Assembly (NCBI GenBank): GCA_964570205.1
Contig: CAZMXI010000084.1
Span: forward strand, 1-20,687
Origin: CAZMXI01 sp964570205
GTDB taxonomy: Bacteria; Planctomycetota; Phycisphaerae; Tepidisphaerales; Tepidisphaeraceae
Direction of reading: 5' to 3'
Length of the DNA: 20,687 nt
Shown: piece after piece, positions 7,633 to 15,415 of the stretch
Position numbering within the stretch: position 1 is the first letter of the stretch
Layout: each line of letters begins with the position of its first letter
The notes under the pieces: generated by a model
Told to the model about the DNA's origin: nothing
The model's database searches: none
The model's input: only the letters and a program-made list of their open reading frames with translations
Made by a program: the position numbers and the translations under genes

Positions 7633-7797
7633 GTTCAAATTGGGTCTGCGCGGATGCGTGCATGGCGGGATGTGTCGCCGGGTGCCGGTGTCCAGGCCTT
7701 TTCCGAACGTGGGCAACTGTCGTTATCCCTCGGCTTCGCCCTGAACGGCGGTGCTCAGTCGCAGGTTGCCGATGAATCGCCGCCATGTCTCTCTTAG
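7621..7797 (+). CDS. Doubtful 58-codon open frame between glycan genes
   Basis: An ATG at 7621 opens a 58-codon frame ending at TAG 7795-7797, almost filling the gap between the GT2 and acetyltransferase genes. GGAGG at 7615-7619 is only one base from the ATG, too close for a normal ribosome site. The peptide (MQQNVQIGSARMRAWRD...) has no recognisable domain, signal peptide or helix. It overlaps a possible promoter. I list it so the gap is documented; it is probably chance. Confidence 0.13.
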   Translation: MQQNVQIGSARMRAWRDVSPGAGVQAFSERGQLSLSLGFALNGGAQSQVADESPPCLS

Positions 7798-7818
7798 CGG
7801 ACCAAGCAGAGAAGACGA

Positions 7819-8415
7819 ATGCTCCAAGACGACCGACCCGTCAGGTTAGACGCCACTGAGAAGTGGCCCTATCCCAAGCACGAATACGCGATTCGTGCCA
7901 TCTGGGGCGTTGTCTGGGCGACTCTCTGGCAGGTCTGCTGGTGCCGGCTCCCGTTTCTGCGAATGCTGATACTGCGGTTGTTCGGCGCCAAGGTGGCGCT
8001 GCGCGTCCGCATGGCGCACTCGGTTCAGATCACGCGTCCGTGGGACCTGGAGATCGGCGAGTGCTGCACCATCGGGCCGAGGGCGCACCTTTACAACCTG
8101 GGCGGCCTGACCATCGGCGAACAGACGCTGATCTCGCAGGATGCCTACATCTGCGGCGGGACCCACGACCACACGGACCCGACCTATCCACTGATCCGCA
8201 AGAGAATTGTCATCGGCAGGTACGTGTGGATTGCCGCCGGCGCATTCATCTATCCGGGCGTGACGATCGGCGAAGGCGCTGTTGTCGCCGCGCGCGCTGT
8301 CGTCGTAAAGGATGTCGAGCCCTGGACGGTTGTCGCCGGCAACCCGGCGAAAGTCATCAAACGCCGGGTCATGCAGAATGGGCGATTCCGCCAGGTGAAC
8401 CCGCCGCAGGGTTGA
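7819..8415 (+). CDS. WcaF-like acetyltransferase, hexapeptide-repeat family
   Basis: A 198-residue left-handed beta-helix acyltransferase, predicted to acetylate a sugar of an exopolysaccharide using acetyl-CoA in the cytoplasm. An N-terminal segment rich in W (residues 14-50, ending LPFLRMLILRLFGAKV) precedes imperfect hexapeptide repeats: LEIGECCTIGPRAHLYNLGG, LTIGEQTLISQDAYICGG, then GRYVWIAAGAFIYPGVTIGEGAVVAARAVV in short turns. The catalytic-type histidines are in GGTHDHTDP (H116, H118), and the family ending WTVVAGNPAKVIKRR is present. This arrangement matches putative colanic acid acetyltransferase WcaF. The start ATG 7819 has AGAGAAG at 7808-7814. Whether the glycan is colanic-acid-like is unknown; no colanic acid genes are nearby. 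Confidence 0.9.
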   Translation: MLQDDRPVRLDATEKWPYPKHEYAIRAIWGVVWATLWQVCWCRLPFLRMLILRLFGAKVALRVRMAHSVQITRPWDLEIGECCTIGPRAHLYNLGGLTIGEQTLISQDAYICGGTHDHTDPTYPLIRKRIVIGRYVWIAAGAFIYPGVTIGEGAVVAARAVVVKDVEPWTVVAGNPAKVIKRRVMQNGRFRQVNPPQG

Positions 8416-8434
8416 TCCGGAATCGCTCGCGTTT

Positions 8435-9193
8435 ATGAGCATTTCTTCGCTGGCCATTCGCGTCCTCCGCCCTCTGGGGTTGCTCAAGACCGCCGAAGTC
8501 CTGACACGCCCGGTTCGCCGGCCGATTCGCCTGCGGCAGATGCGGCGGTTTTACCGGCAGTTTGTTGCGCCCGGCGATCTTTGCTTCGATGTCGGCGCCA
8601 ATGTGGGCAACTGGACCCATGCGTTGCTCGGATTGGGCGCCAAAGTGGTTGCCGTCGAACCCCAGGCGGATTGTGCCGAGACGCTCAGGCGACGCTTCGC
8701 CGGGCATCCGGATCTGCGCGTCATCGCCAAGGCGGTGTCGAGCGAGGAGGGCACGGCGCAACTCACTCTCTCCCAAGATTCCAGCGAATTGGCGACCATG
8801 TCGACCCCGTGGAAGGAGCATGGCCGCTGGAGGAACTCGCGATGGAGCCAGACGATCAATGTGCCGACGACGACGCTCGACCAGCTCATCGCCGAGTTCG
8901 GATTGCCGGTCTTCTGCAAAATTGATGTCGAAGGATTTGAATGTCGGGCGATTCAGGGACTCAGCCGGCCGATCCGCGTCATCAGCCTTGAGTATGACAC
9001 AGTCATCCTGGAACACATCGAACAGTCCCTCGACCTGCTGCGCCGCCTGGGTCATGCGACATTCAACTATTCGCCCGGTCGGCCGGTTGCCCTGGGATCG
9101 CGGCGCTGGCTGAGCGCCGATGAGCTTCTCCGAACGCTTCGATCCCCCGCTCATGCCTCGACGTATGGCGATCTGTATGCGAGATTCGAGTGA
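8435..9193 (+). CDS. FkbM family methyltransferase, first of two
   Basis: A 252-residue SAM-dependent methyltransferase, likely O-methylating a sugar hydroxyl of the glycan made by this block. Motif I is FDVGANVGNWT with D52; the acidic end of the second strand is VVAVEPQ; the FkbM signature KIDVEGFECRAIQG holds D164. Length and order fit the family. The N terminus (ISSLAIRVLRPLGLLKTAEVL) is basic and amphipathic, with no cleavable signal. The start lies 19 bases after the acetyltransferase stop with only a weak GGA ribosome site, suggesting coupled translation. The next gene begins one base after the stop. It differs enough from its neighbour (motif wording and N-terminal length) that the pair is not a recent tandem duplication. 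Confidence 0.9.
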   Translation: MSISSLAIRVLRPLGLLKTAEVLTRPVRRPIRLRQMRRFYRQFVAPGDLCFDVGANVGNWTHALLGLGAKVVAVEPQADCAETLRRRFAGHPDLRVIAKAVSSEEGTAQLTLSQDSSELATMSTPWKEHGRWRNSRWSQTINVPTTTLDQLIAEFGLPVFCKIDVEGFECRAIQGLSRPIRVISLEYDTVILEHIEQSLDLLRRLGHATFNYSPGRPVALGSRRWLSADELLRTLRSPAHASTYGDLYARFE

Positions 9194-9194
9194 G

Positions 9195-10058
9195 ATGAAC
9201 GCCCTGGCCCGAATCAGCTTCGCACTGCTCCGCGGTTATTCGCGCGTTGCGCCCACGGAACGAGGCGGATACCGGCTGGCGCGCCTGGCCAGGCGACTGC
9301 TGCCACGCGAGCAGTGGCGATCGACCTTCTCCACGCCCGACGGACTTCGGCTGGGCCTCGACCTGGGCACCTATCCCGACGCGTGCATGGCATTCGGACT
9401 GTACGAGCTGGACACCTACCGTCAGATCCGCTCCATTCTCAAACCGGCAATGCACTTCGTCGATTGCGGCGCGAATATCGGCTATTTCACCATGCTGGCT
9501 GCCCGAGTCGTCGGACCGGCCGGCCGGGTCGATGCCTACGAGCCCGACCCGCTCAACCGTCAGCGCCTTGAAGCCCACCTGCGCGACAACCGCCTGTCCG
9601 ACCGCGTGCGCATTCGGCCCGTCGGCGTCGGGGATGCCCATCAGCGGCTCACGCTGTACCACCCCACGGCCGGCGCCCTGAATCACGGCTCGGCCAGCAT
9701 CTACCCCGGCCTGATCGAAGCTCCGGAAACATTCACGATCGACCTGGTGCGGTTGGACCAGGACCTGGACCACGCGCCGGATCTGGTGAAGATGGATATC
9801 GAAGGCGCCGAACTGTCGGCCATTCGCGGCATGCAGAAGCTGCTGGCGGGAGAACGCCCGCCGACCCTGCTGATCGAGAGCAATCCGTCCGCGGCGGCGG
9901 CCGCCGGGCACCGCCCCGGCGATCTCCTGCGGGCGCTGTTTTCGATGCAGCCGCGATACCGGGCGTATTGGGTGGCTCGTCGGCTCTGTCCCCTGGCCTC
10001 GCCGGAAGACCTTGATGCCCTTGGACGCCAGGTGAATCTCCTGGTGCGGGCGGAGTAG
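9195..10058 (+). CDS. FkbM family methyltransferase, second of two
   Basis: A 287-residue SAM-dependent methyltransferase of the same family as the preceding gene. Motif I is FVDCGANIGYFTMLAARVVG (D90), followed by VDAYEPDPLNRQRLEAHL and the signature VKMDIEGAELSAIRGM (D201). It has a longer N-terminal region (about 88 residues before motif I against 51 in its neighbour), with a KTPDG-like STPDGLRLGLDLGTYPDACM segment often seen in FkbM proteins. I chose ATG 9195, one base after the upstream stop; an in-frame ATG at 9120 would overlap that gene by 74 bases and has no better ribosome site. The following GT4 gene starts two bases after this stop, so the genes are almost certainly co-translated. 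Confidence 0.9.
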   Translation: MNALARISFALLRGYSRVAPTERGGYRLARLARRLLPREQWRSTFSTPDGLRLGLDLGTYPDACMAFGLYELDTYRQIRSILKPAMHFVDCGANIGYFTMLAARVVGPAGRVDAYEPDPLNRQRLEAHLRDNRLSDRVRIRPVGVGDAHQRLTLYHPTAGALNHGSASIYPGLIEAPETFTIDLVRLDQDLDHAPDLVKMDIEGAELSAIRGMQKLLAGERPPTLLIESNPSAAAAAGHRPGDLLRALFSMQPRYRAYWVARRLCPLASPEDLDALGRQVNLLVRAE

Positions 10059-10060
10059 CC

Positions 10061-11182
10061 ATGCGCATCCTGCATATCTGTCCCATCTTCCACCCCAGCA
10101 TCGGCGGCATCGAGAAGTTCGTCCTCGACCTGGTCTCGGCAAGCCGGCGATGCGGCGTCGATGCCCGCGTGCTGACGCTCAACCATATTCACGGCATCGG
10201 CCGCCTCCCCGACCGCGACACGGTGAACGGCGTGCCCGTGGAGCGCGTGCCCTTTCTCGACTTTCGCTTCTACAAGCCCGCCTTGCTGCCAGTCAGCCGA
10301 TTGCGATGGGCCGACGTGCTTCATGTCCACGGCGCCAACGCCCAGCTTGACTTCACCGCGGCCATACATGCCCTTCACCATCGCCCCATCGTCGCCTCGA
10401 CGCATGGCGGGATCTTCCACACGCGCAGCCTGATCCGCCTGAAGAAGACGTATTTCCTCCGTCTGCAACGTCCCACCCATCGCCGTGTTGCGTGCTATGT
10501 GGCATGCAGCCGCAGCGACATGGAGCTGTTCCGACCCGTCAGCAGCCGGTTGGTCCTGATCGAGAATGGCGTTGGTCTTTCCGCCTACGCGCAACCGCCG
10601 GCCAAACGTGATCTCAGACTGTTCCTTTCGCTCAATCGCCTTGCGCGACACAAGCGGGTGGATCGCATCATCCGCGTCTGCTCTTCGCTGCATGCCATGG
10701 GTGTTGATTTCCAGCTCCGCGTTGTGGGCGCGGACACCGAGGGTCTCCTGCCGGCCTTGATGGAGTTGGCCCGCGCCGGCGGCATCGAAAAACAGGTTGC
10801 TTTCACCGGCGAGGTTCCGCAAAGCCAGCTCGAAGACGAATATCGCCGGGCCGCCTTCTATCTTTCCGCCTCCGAGTACGAAGGCTTCGGCATTGCCGCG
10901 GTGGAAGGCATGGCGGCGGGGTGCGTGCCCATTCTGCAGGACAACTCGGCCTTTCGTCAGCTTCTCGCCGACGGCCGCAATGGTTTCATCGTCAATTACG
11001 CCGACACGGAGGCAACCGCCCGTCGTATCGCCGGGATCGTTGCGACCGACACCGCGCCGATTCGCAGCGCCGCCCGGCAACGAGGCTGGGAGTTCTCCTG
11101 GGACGCCAAGCTGCCCCTTTGGATGAAGGTCTATGCCGCCGCCATGACCCACGGCGCCCCGCCTGCGGAACTGCTTGCCTGA
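10061..11182 (+). CDS. Family 4 glycosyltransferase
   Basis: A 373-residue GT-B fold retaining glycosyltransferase, last gene of the glycan block. The N-terminal Rossmann domain opens with ILHICPIFHPSIGGIEKFV, the glycine loop that binds the acceptor and phosphate. The C-terminal domain starts near residue 185 (LRLFLSLNRLARHKRVDRII) and contains VVGADTEG, VAFTGEVPQSQLEDEYRRA and the E-x7-E motif in EYEGFGIAAVEGMAAG with E274 and E282. CGGAG in the end of the upstream gene provides the ribosome site; the gap is two bases. The donor sugar and acceptor cannot be deduced. A 111-bp gap then separates it from nuoA. Confidence 0.93.
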   Translation: MRILHICPIFHPSIGGIEKFVLDLVSASRRCGVDARVLTLNHIHGIGRLPDRDTVNGVPVERVPFLDFRFYKPALLPVSRLRWADVLHVHGANAQLDFTAAIHALHHRPIVASTHGGIFHTRSLIRLKKTYFLRLQRPTHRRVACYVACSRSDMELFRPVSSRLVLIENGVGLSAYAQPPAKRDLRLFLSLNRLARHKRVDRIIRVCSSLHAMGVDFQLRVVGADTEGLLPALMELARAGGIEKQVAFTGEVPQSQLEDEYRRAAFYLSASEYEGFGIAAVEGMAAGCVPILQDNSAFRQLLADGRNGFIVNYADTEATARRIAGIVATDTAPIRSAARQRGWEFSWDAKLPLWMKVYAAAMTHGAPPAELLA

Positions 11183-11244
11183 CCTTGCGAAACGCAACCC
11201 CTATCGCTGCGTTCACCCGCCTGTCGCCGATGCCGCCCTTCACA

Positions 11245-11272
11245 TTGGCCTTGCCCGCGCTTACAGTATCAC
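11245..11272 (+). promoter_or_regulatory. Weak promoter candidate upstream of nuoA
   Basis: TTGGCC (11245-11250), 16 bases, TATCAC (11267-11272), in the 111-bp gap before nuoA. Each box matches about four of six consensus bases. It would give a short leader of about 15-20 bases. Weak support. Confidence 0.22.
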
Positions 11273-11293
11273 AGACGATTACCGAGGACGATC

Positions 11294-11710
11294 ATGCCGT
11301 TTGCGCCGTTCCTGGCTCAGAGCCCCATCGACCCCCGCGCCGCGTGGCTGCCGATCGTCCTTCTTGTGCTGATGGGGCTGGCGTTTGTCGTTGGCACGAT
11401 CATCATGTCGGTCCTCGTTGGCCCGAGCAGGACCGGCCCGGCCAAGCAGACCACCTACGAAAGCGGCATGATCCCCACCGGTGATGCCCGCCGTCGCTTC
11501 AACGTGCGTTTCTATCTGATGGCGATGATCTTCCTGGTATTCGATGTCGAAATCGTCTTCTTCTATCCCTGGGCCACGGTCTTCGCCGACGCCGTCGCCG
11601 GCCGCGCCGTAATCGCCCCCCTTCTGCTCGGAAGCATGCTCGTGTTTGTCGCCATCCTCCTCGTGGCGTACATCTATGCCTGGGGCAAGGGCGTGTTCAA
11701 GTGGGATTGA
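11294..11710 (+). CDS. nuoA: NADH-quinone oxidoreductase subunit A, stand-alone
   Basis: A small membrane subunit of respiratory complex I, placed where the quinone site meets the proton-pumping arm. The 138 residues give three helices, about 18-40, 72-95 and 103-126. The diagnostic loop is intact: YESGMIPTGDARRRFNVRF followed by FLVFDVEIVFFYPWA, with the conserved acidic residues D84 and E86. Length is normal, so it is not a fragment. CGAGGA at 11284-11289 serves the ATG at 11294. What is odd is context: nuoA normally begins a nuoA-N operon and is followed by nuoB, but here the next gene is a regulatory phosphatase after 22 bases and no other complex I gene lies in the window. Confidence 0.95.
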   Translation: MPFAPFLAQSPIDPRAAWLPIVLLVLMGLAFVVGTIIMSVLVGPSRTGPAKQTTYESGMIPTGDARRRFNVRFYLMAMIFLVFDVEIVFFYPWATVFADAVAGRAVIAPLLLGSMLVFVAILLVAYIYAWGKGVFKWD

Positions 11711-11732
11711 GTCACCGGCCGGCGGGTCCTCC

Positions 11733-13001
11733 ATGAAACCACTGGACATCCTGCGCGAACCCCGGATTGCCGAGCTGATGGACCTGCTGGGCTCGCTCGG
11801 CCGAGACGCCGACCCTCACCGTTGCATCGAGCGCCTTGTGGCCGGTGTCGGCCGGTGTGCTGCCGGCCGGGCCTACGCCGAAGTCACCGTCGCCGACGAT
11901 GGCGGCCGTGTCCTCACGCGGCTGTGCGCTGATGGCCAAGACATTCTCGGCGGCAAGACGCGACCCGTCGGTCAGAACGGCCTGATCGACCGGCTCACCG
12001 CAACTCCGGTTCCCAAGGTCTTGCATCAGCTTGTCTTGGATGATCCCACGCTTCCGACGGAAATGGCCGGCTATCGCGCGGTGATGGCCATCCCGGTCTT
12101 CGCCGCCAACGCCGCGCGCGATTGGGTCATCCTGTTCGACCGCCGGCCCGACGGTTTTTCCGCCGAGGATGTCGAGCACGTGCTTGTTCGCACCAGCCTT
12201 GTGCGCGCCGTGATCGAGAACCTGGACATCGCCCGTCAGCTCTTCGAGGCGAACCTGAAGATCCAGCAGGAGATCGCGGAGATCGCCTCCATCCAGCGGG
12301 CGCTCCTGCCGCCCGAACCGCCATGCGTTCCCGGGTTGAAGTTCGCCTGCAGCTACAACACCGCGGGACAGGCCGGCGGCGATCTTTATGATCTGGCCAT
12401 GTTTGGCGCGGCAACCCCCAACCCCGCCCTTGCCATCCTTGTCGGCGATGTGTCCGGCCACGGGCCTGCGGCGGCGGTCGTCATGGCGATGCTGCACTCC
12501 ATCCTGCACGCATTTCCGCAGCGGCCGGCCGGGCCGGCCGAGCTGCTCCAATATGCAAACCGCCACCTCTGCGACAAGAACATCGGCCGGTCCTTCGTCA
12601 CGGCGTTTCTCGGCTTCTATGATCCGGCGACGCACATCCTGATCTACGCCCGCGCCGGGCACAATCCGCCTCTGCTGGCAACCTGGGATCCTGCGCCTCG
12701 ATTTGAGTACCTCGAGGCTGTGGGCAATTTGCCCCTGGGCATCACGCCCGATGTGAACTATGCCGAGGCCACGCTCGTGCTCCGCCCCGGGCAGTTGCTC
12801 GCGCTTTACACCGATGGCATCACCGAAGCCAAGGGGCCCGGCGGCGGCTTCTTCGACACCAAGGGCCTCGAAGCCGCCATTGCCCGCGCCGGCCCCCGCC
12901 CGCAGGCGGTCGTCGATGCCGTCCGCTCGGCCCTGTATCATCATACCGGCGGATTCTACGTCGCGGACGATCAGACCCTCGTGGCCGTCGGCGTTGACTG
13001 A
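11733..13001 (+). CDS. GAF and SpoIIE-type serine/threonine phosphatase (RsbU-like)
   Basis: A 422-residue cytoplasmic regulator. Residues about 15-165 look like a GAF sensor domain (HRCIERLVAGVGRCAAG, YRAVMAIPVFAANAARDWVI). A short coiled linker follows (RQLFEANLKIQQEIAEIASI), then the PP2C/SpoIIE domain from the typical IQRALLPPEPP entry. Metal ligands are in place: D217 in AGGDLYDL, D239 in VGDVSGHG, and D412-D413 in ADDQT; ARAGHNPPLL and LYTDGITEAKG are also typical. Such proteins dephosphorylate anti-anti-sigma (STAS) proteins or related targets, but no STAS or anti-sigma gene is nearby. I chose ATG 11733; the longer open frame overlaps nuoA and is not family-like. It probably shares nuoA's transcript and is convergent with the M48 gene 15 bases on. 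Confidence 0.93.
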   Translation: MKPLDILREPRIAELMDLLGSLGRDADPHRCIERLVAGVGRCAAGRAYAEVTVADDGGRVLTRLCADGQDILGGKTRPVGQNGLIDRLTATPVPKVLHQLVLDDPTLPTEMAGYRAVMAIPVFAANAARDWVILFDRRPDGFSAEDVEHVLVRTSLVRAVIENLDIARQLFEANLKIQQEIAEIASIQRALLPPEPPCVPGLKFACSYNTAGQAGGDLYDLAMFGAATPNPALAILVGDVSGHGPAAAVVMAMLHSILHAFPQRPAGPAELLQYANRHLCDKNIGRSFVTAFLGFYDPATHILIYARAGHNPPLLATWDPAPRFEYLEAVGNLPLGITPDVNYAEATLVLRPGQLLALYTDGITEAKGPGGGFFDTKGLEAAIARAGPRPQAVVDAVRSALYHHTGGFYVADDQTLVAVGVD

Positions 13002-13016
13002 TCGCGGCCGTTCGCA

Positions 13017-14048
13017 TCACTGCTTCGTTGCCCGCTGTTTCCTTGCCTGCTCGGCACGCAGAAGAACGCGCTGTTCGGCCGCCTTCTGGTCGGGCGTGAT
13101 CGTCGGATTGAAACAACTGCGCGGCAGCGCGTCGAGAATCTCGCTTGCGTTCGCCAGCGTCTGGTCGCTGGGCATGGTGCGCCCGAGCTGCTCCGCGCGT
13201 TTCTGAAGCGAGCGGAACTGCGATGCGCCGGCCACCGGAGCCCGCCGCCATGCCTGCGCCGACGCGGGCAGCTTGTCCGCTCGTTCCTGGGCGGTCTTCA
13301 GTCGCGTGCTCAGGAGCGGATGGTCGCTCAGAAACTCCGGCCCCTTGTCATACCCTTTCTCGATCATGGCGGCGAAAAAGTCGCCGAACTTGTCCGGATC
13401 CCAGCCCGCCCGCGCGTAGAACATGAAACCGTATTTGTCGGCTTCGGATTCATCGCCACGCGTGTAGCTCATGCCCACGAATTGGCCGGCCACCAACGCC
13501 GCCCCCGCCGCCAGCCCGGCGTATTCCATTCCTTTCTCCTCGCCCCCGGCCGCATACCCGGCCACCCCGGCCGCCGCCGCCGCCCCGAGCAGCGCGTATT
13601 GACGGTCCATCCCCTTGTGAATATGCCGACCGTACACGTGCGCATATTCGTGTGCCATCACCGCCGCCAGCTCGTCTTCGCTCTTGGCTTCCTGAAAGAG
13701 CTGGTTGTAGATGTACATGTGCTCGCCACCCGTGGTGAATGCGTTCAACGTCTTGCTGTTCACCAGGTGAAACTTCATGTTCTGCGAGAACATCCAATCG
13801 CGGCTCTCCCCCTCTTTGTCCGCCTGCGACGCGTGATACTCGCGCGCCGCCGTGATGATCCGTTCGCCCACACGCTGCATGTAGTCGGCCAGCACGGGAT
13901 CCTCCATGACCGCCGGCTCCAGCGTGTTGTGGAAGCCCGCCGCCTGGTCGATGACCGAACGATCCGTGGCGCACCCGCCGCCTCCGGCCAACCCCAGCAA
14001 CAGAATCAGAATTCCCAGACTACGCGAGGTGATTGCGCTGAGTTTCAT
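13017..14048 (-). CDS. M48 family zinc metalloprotease, probably exported
   Basis: A Zn-dependent peptidase of the LoiP/BepA-type M48 group, likely involved in envelope protein quality control. From ATG 14048 it has 343 residues. The N terminus is a signal peptide (SLGILILLLGLAGGGGCATD) with a cysteine suggesting a lipoprotein, although GGGC lacks the usual leucine at -3. The active site is HEYAH (H133, E134, H137), with the third ligand E202 in ESEADKYG. Between them lies an Ala/Gly-rich segment (residues about 150-190), usual for the family. The C terminus contains SDHPLLSTRLK, also a family mark, and ends in a charged tail. An in-frame ATG at 14060 is an equally possible start; neither has a strong ribosome site. 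The MFS gene lies 137 bases upstream on the same strand. Confidence 0.92.
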   Translation of the reverse strand: MKLSAITSRSLGILILLLGLAGGGGCATDRSVIDQAAGFHNTLEPAVMEDPVLADYMQRVGERIITAAREYHASQADKEGESRDWMFSQNMKFHLVNSKTLNAFTTGGEHMYIYNQLFQEAKSEDELAAVMAHEYAHVYGRHIHKGMDRQYALLGAAAAAGVAGYAAGGEEKGMEYAGLAAGAALVAGQFVGMSYTRGDESEADKYGFMFYARAGWDPDKFGDFFAAMIEKGYDKGPEFLSDHPLLSTRLKTAQERADKLPASAQAWRRAPVAGASQFRSLQKRAEQLGRTMPSDQTLANASEILDALPRSCFNPTITPDQKAAEQRVLLRAEQARKQRATKQ

Positions 14049-14103
14049 GGATATGTCCATTTCCAGGCCATGGTTGCCGCCGCCGGGCGATAGCCCTGAA
14101 TCT

Positions 14104-14133
14104 ACTCTACAACCAAGCCCACAGGCGAGGCAA
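14104..14133 (-). promoter_or_regulatory. Weak promoter candidate for the M48 gene
   Basis: On the minus strand TTGCCT (14133-14128), 18 bases, TAGAGT (14109-14104), in the 137-bp gap between the MFS and M48 genes. Each box matches four of six consensus bases. Weak, by eye. Confidence 0.25.
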
Positions 14134-14185
14134 TTGCCCACTGCACCAGTTTACCTCGGGAGCAGACACGATTCACTGGCGAAGG

Positions 14186-15367
14186 TCAGTGTCGATTCCC
14201 CCGCGACCGTGTCGCGGCGGCCGCGGCGGCGACCACAGTTGTGGCGATGACGGCCGCGACGGCCAGGATGCCCGCTGCGACGCTGTTGGGCCGGAAAAGC
14301 TGCGCCACCGCTCCGGCGCCCGGGCCCAGGCTCTGCCCCACACCGATCAGTGCTTCATGATAGCCGCCGTGCTCCGTGCTGCCCGCGCTGAGAACCATTC
14401 CGAAATACAGGCTGGCCGCGTAAATCAACCCCACGGCGATCCCCAGCACGGCTTGCGCCACGACCATCACGCCAATCGCCGCCGCATCGCTCATCGGGGC
14501 GTGATTCCCCGGCAGCACGGTGCCCAGATACCCGGCCAGCATCGCGATCGAGGCGCCCAGCAGCAGCATCGGCCGCGTGTGCCACCATGCGGTCGCGCCC
14601 AGCGCGAGAAACGTCAGCCAGCGCGTCACCATCCACGCGCTGCCCACAAGCGTGGTCAGGCTTGGCGATAGCTCCCGCATCAGCGGCAGCAGCGGAAACA
14701 TCGCCACGGTGCCATAGATGACCACGTACGTGGCCGGCAGAGAGATGCGCGACAGCGACAGCGCTAACCGCCGCTGCGCCAGCAATTCCGGCTCCGGCTC
14801 GACGTGCTCCGCAGACGCCTCCGGCTCCGCCGAGCCACGCCCGCCTGGCAACAGCATCGCCCCCAGCACGTGCGCGATCGTCGGAATGAGGAACACCCCC
14901 GCCTGCCATCGCTCGATGATGATCCCGTTCACCGCCAGCACCGCCGCCCCCACCCCGGACCACACCAGGTTGTAGATGCTCAGCCGCCGCGACATCTCAT
15001 GTGCGTCGGCCTGCCCGGACACTAGGCTCTCCAAGGCCGGCCACGTGATCGCAATGAAGAAGGTGTAGACAAGGATCAGCCCGACGACGATGCCCGGCGA
15101 AGCGACCATCGATCCAGCGGCCGCGAGCCCCGCCAGCAGCGCGTAACTCACACGCAGGAGTCTCCGCCGACCGAATCGCCCCGCCAGCGCGTGCGCTGAC
15201 AGCGCTCCCACCGCGTACACGAGCCCGTCAGCCACCGCCAGCAGGAAGTTCTCCATCAGCCCCCACCGGAAGACGTGCTCGGTGTAGAAGTAGATGCCGA
15301 AGAGCAACAGCGTGTTGCCGACGGCCGACAAGGCCTCGATCAGGTAAAAGGCGCTCTGGCGGGGCAT
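14186..15367 (-). CDS. Major facilitator superfamily transporter
   Basis: A 393-residue inner-membrane carrier with about 12 hydrophobic segments in two halves. The halves are joined by an acidic loop around residues 178-200 (GSAEPEASAEHVEPEPEL). The first half shows the MFS inter-helix basic motif AGRFGRRRLLRVSYALLAG near residue 62, and further helices such as YTFFIAITWPALESLVSGQ. I cannot assign a substrate from sequence. The gene sits 48 bases downstream of the GH127 gene on the same strand and is probably co-transcribed, which suggests uptake of the sugar released by that enzyme (inference). Efflux or another solute remains possible. The start ATG at 15367 lacks a clear ribosome site, which fits coupling to the upstream gene. 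The extreme C terminus is an Ala/Val helix with a basic end. Confidence 0.88.
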   Translation of the reverse strand: MPRQSAFYLIEALSAVGNTLLLFGIYFYTEHVFRWGLMENFLLAVADGLVYAVGALSAHALAGRFGRRRLLRVSYALLAGLAAAGSMVASPGIVVGLILVYTFFIAITWPALESLVSGQADAHEMSRRLSIYNLVWSGVGAAVLAVNGIIIERWQAGVFLIPTIAHVLGAMLLPGGRGSAEPEASAEHVEPEPELLAQRRLALSLSRISLPATYVVIYGTVAMFPLLPLMRELSPSLTTLVGSAWMVTRWLTFLALGATAWWHTRPMLLLGASIAMLAGYLGTVLPGNHAPMSDAAAIGVMVVAQAVLGIAVGLIYAASLYFGMVLSAGSTEHGGYHEALIGVGQSLGPGAGAVAQLFRPNSVAAGILAVAAVIATTVVAAAAAATRSRGNRH

Positions 15368-15415
15368 GGTGTGGGCGAGAATAACGCAACCTGTCCTTCT
15401 GCCTTTGCCCCTGGC

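Noticed and set aside
9120..9194. Earlier start for the second FkbM gene, overlapping the first
   Set aside because: It would overlap the upstream gene by 74 bases without a better ribosome site; ATG 9195 fits the tight spacing of the block.
9701..11197. A 498-codon open frame on the minus strand across the FkbM/GT4 region
   Set aside because: It is antisense to two genes with clear family motifs, its translation is Gly/Ala/Arg-rich without a domain, and it results from GC-rich third positions.
11185..11213. Short inverted repeats (TTGCG/CGCAA and AACGCA/TGCGTT) after the GT4 gene, considered as a terminator
   Set aside because: Stems are only 5-6 bp, mutually exclusive and without a T run; expected by chance in GC-rich DNA.
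12527..12545. GGCCGG-rich palindromic string inside the SpoIIE gene
   Set aside because: It encodes a Pro-Ala-Gly-Pro-Ala stretch in a conserved frame; simple GC-rich codon use explains it.
11712..12944. A 410-codon minus-strand frame opposite the SpoIIE gene
   Set aside because: The plus strand has the full GAF and PP2C motifs; the minus translation shows no family likeness.
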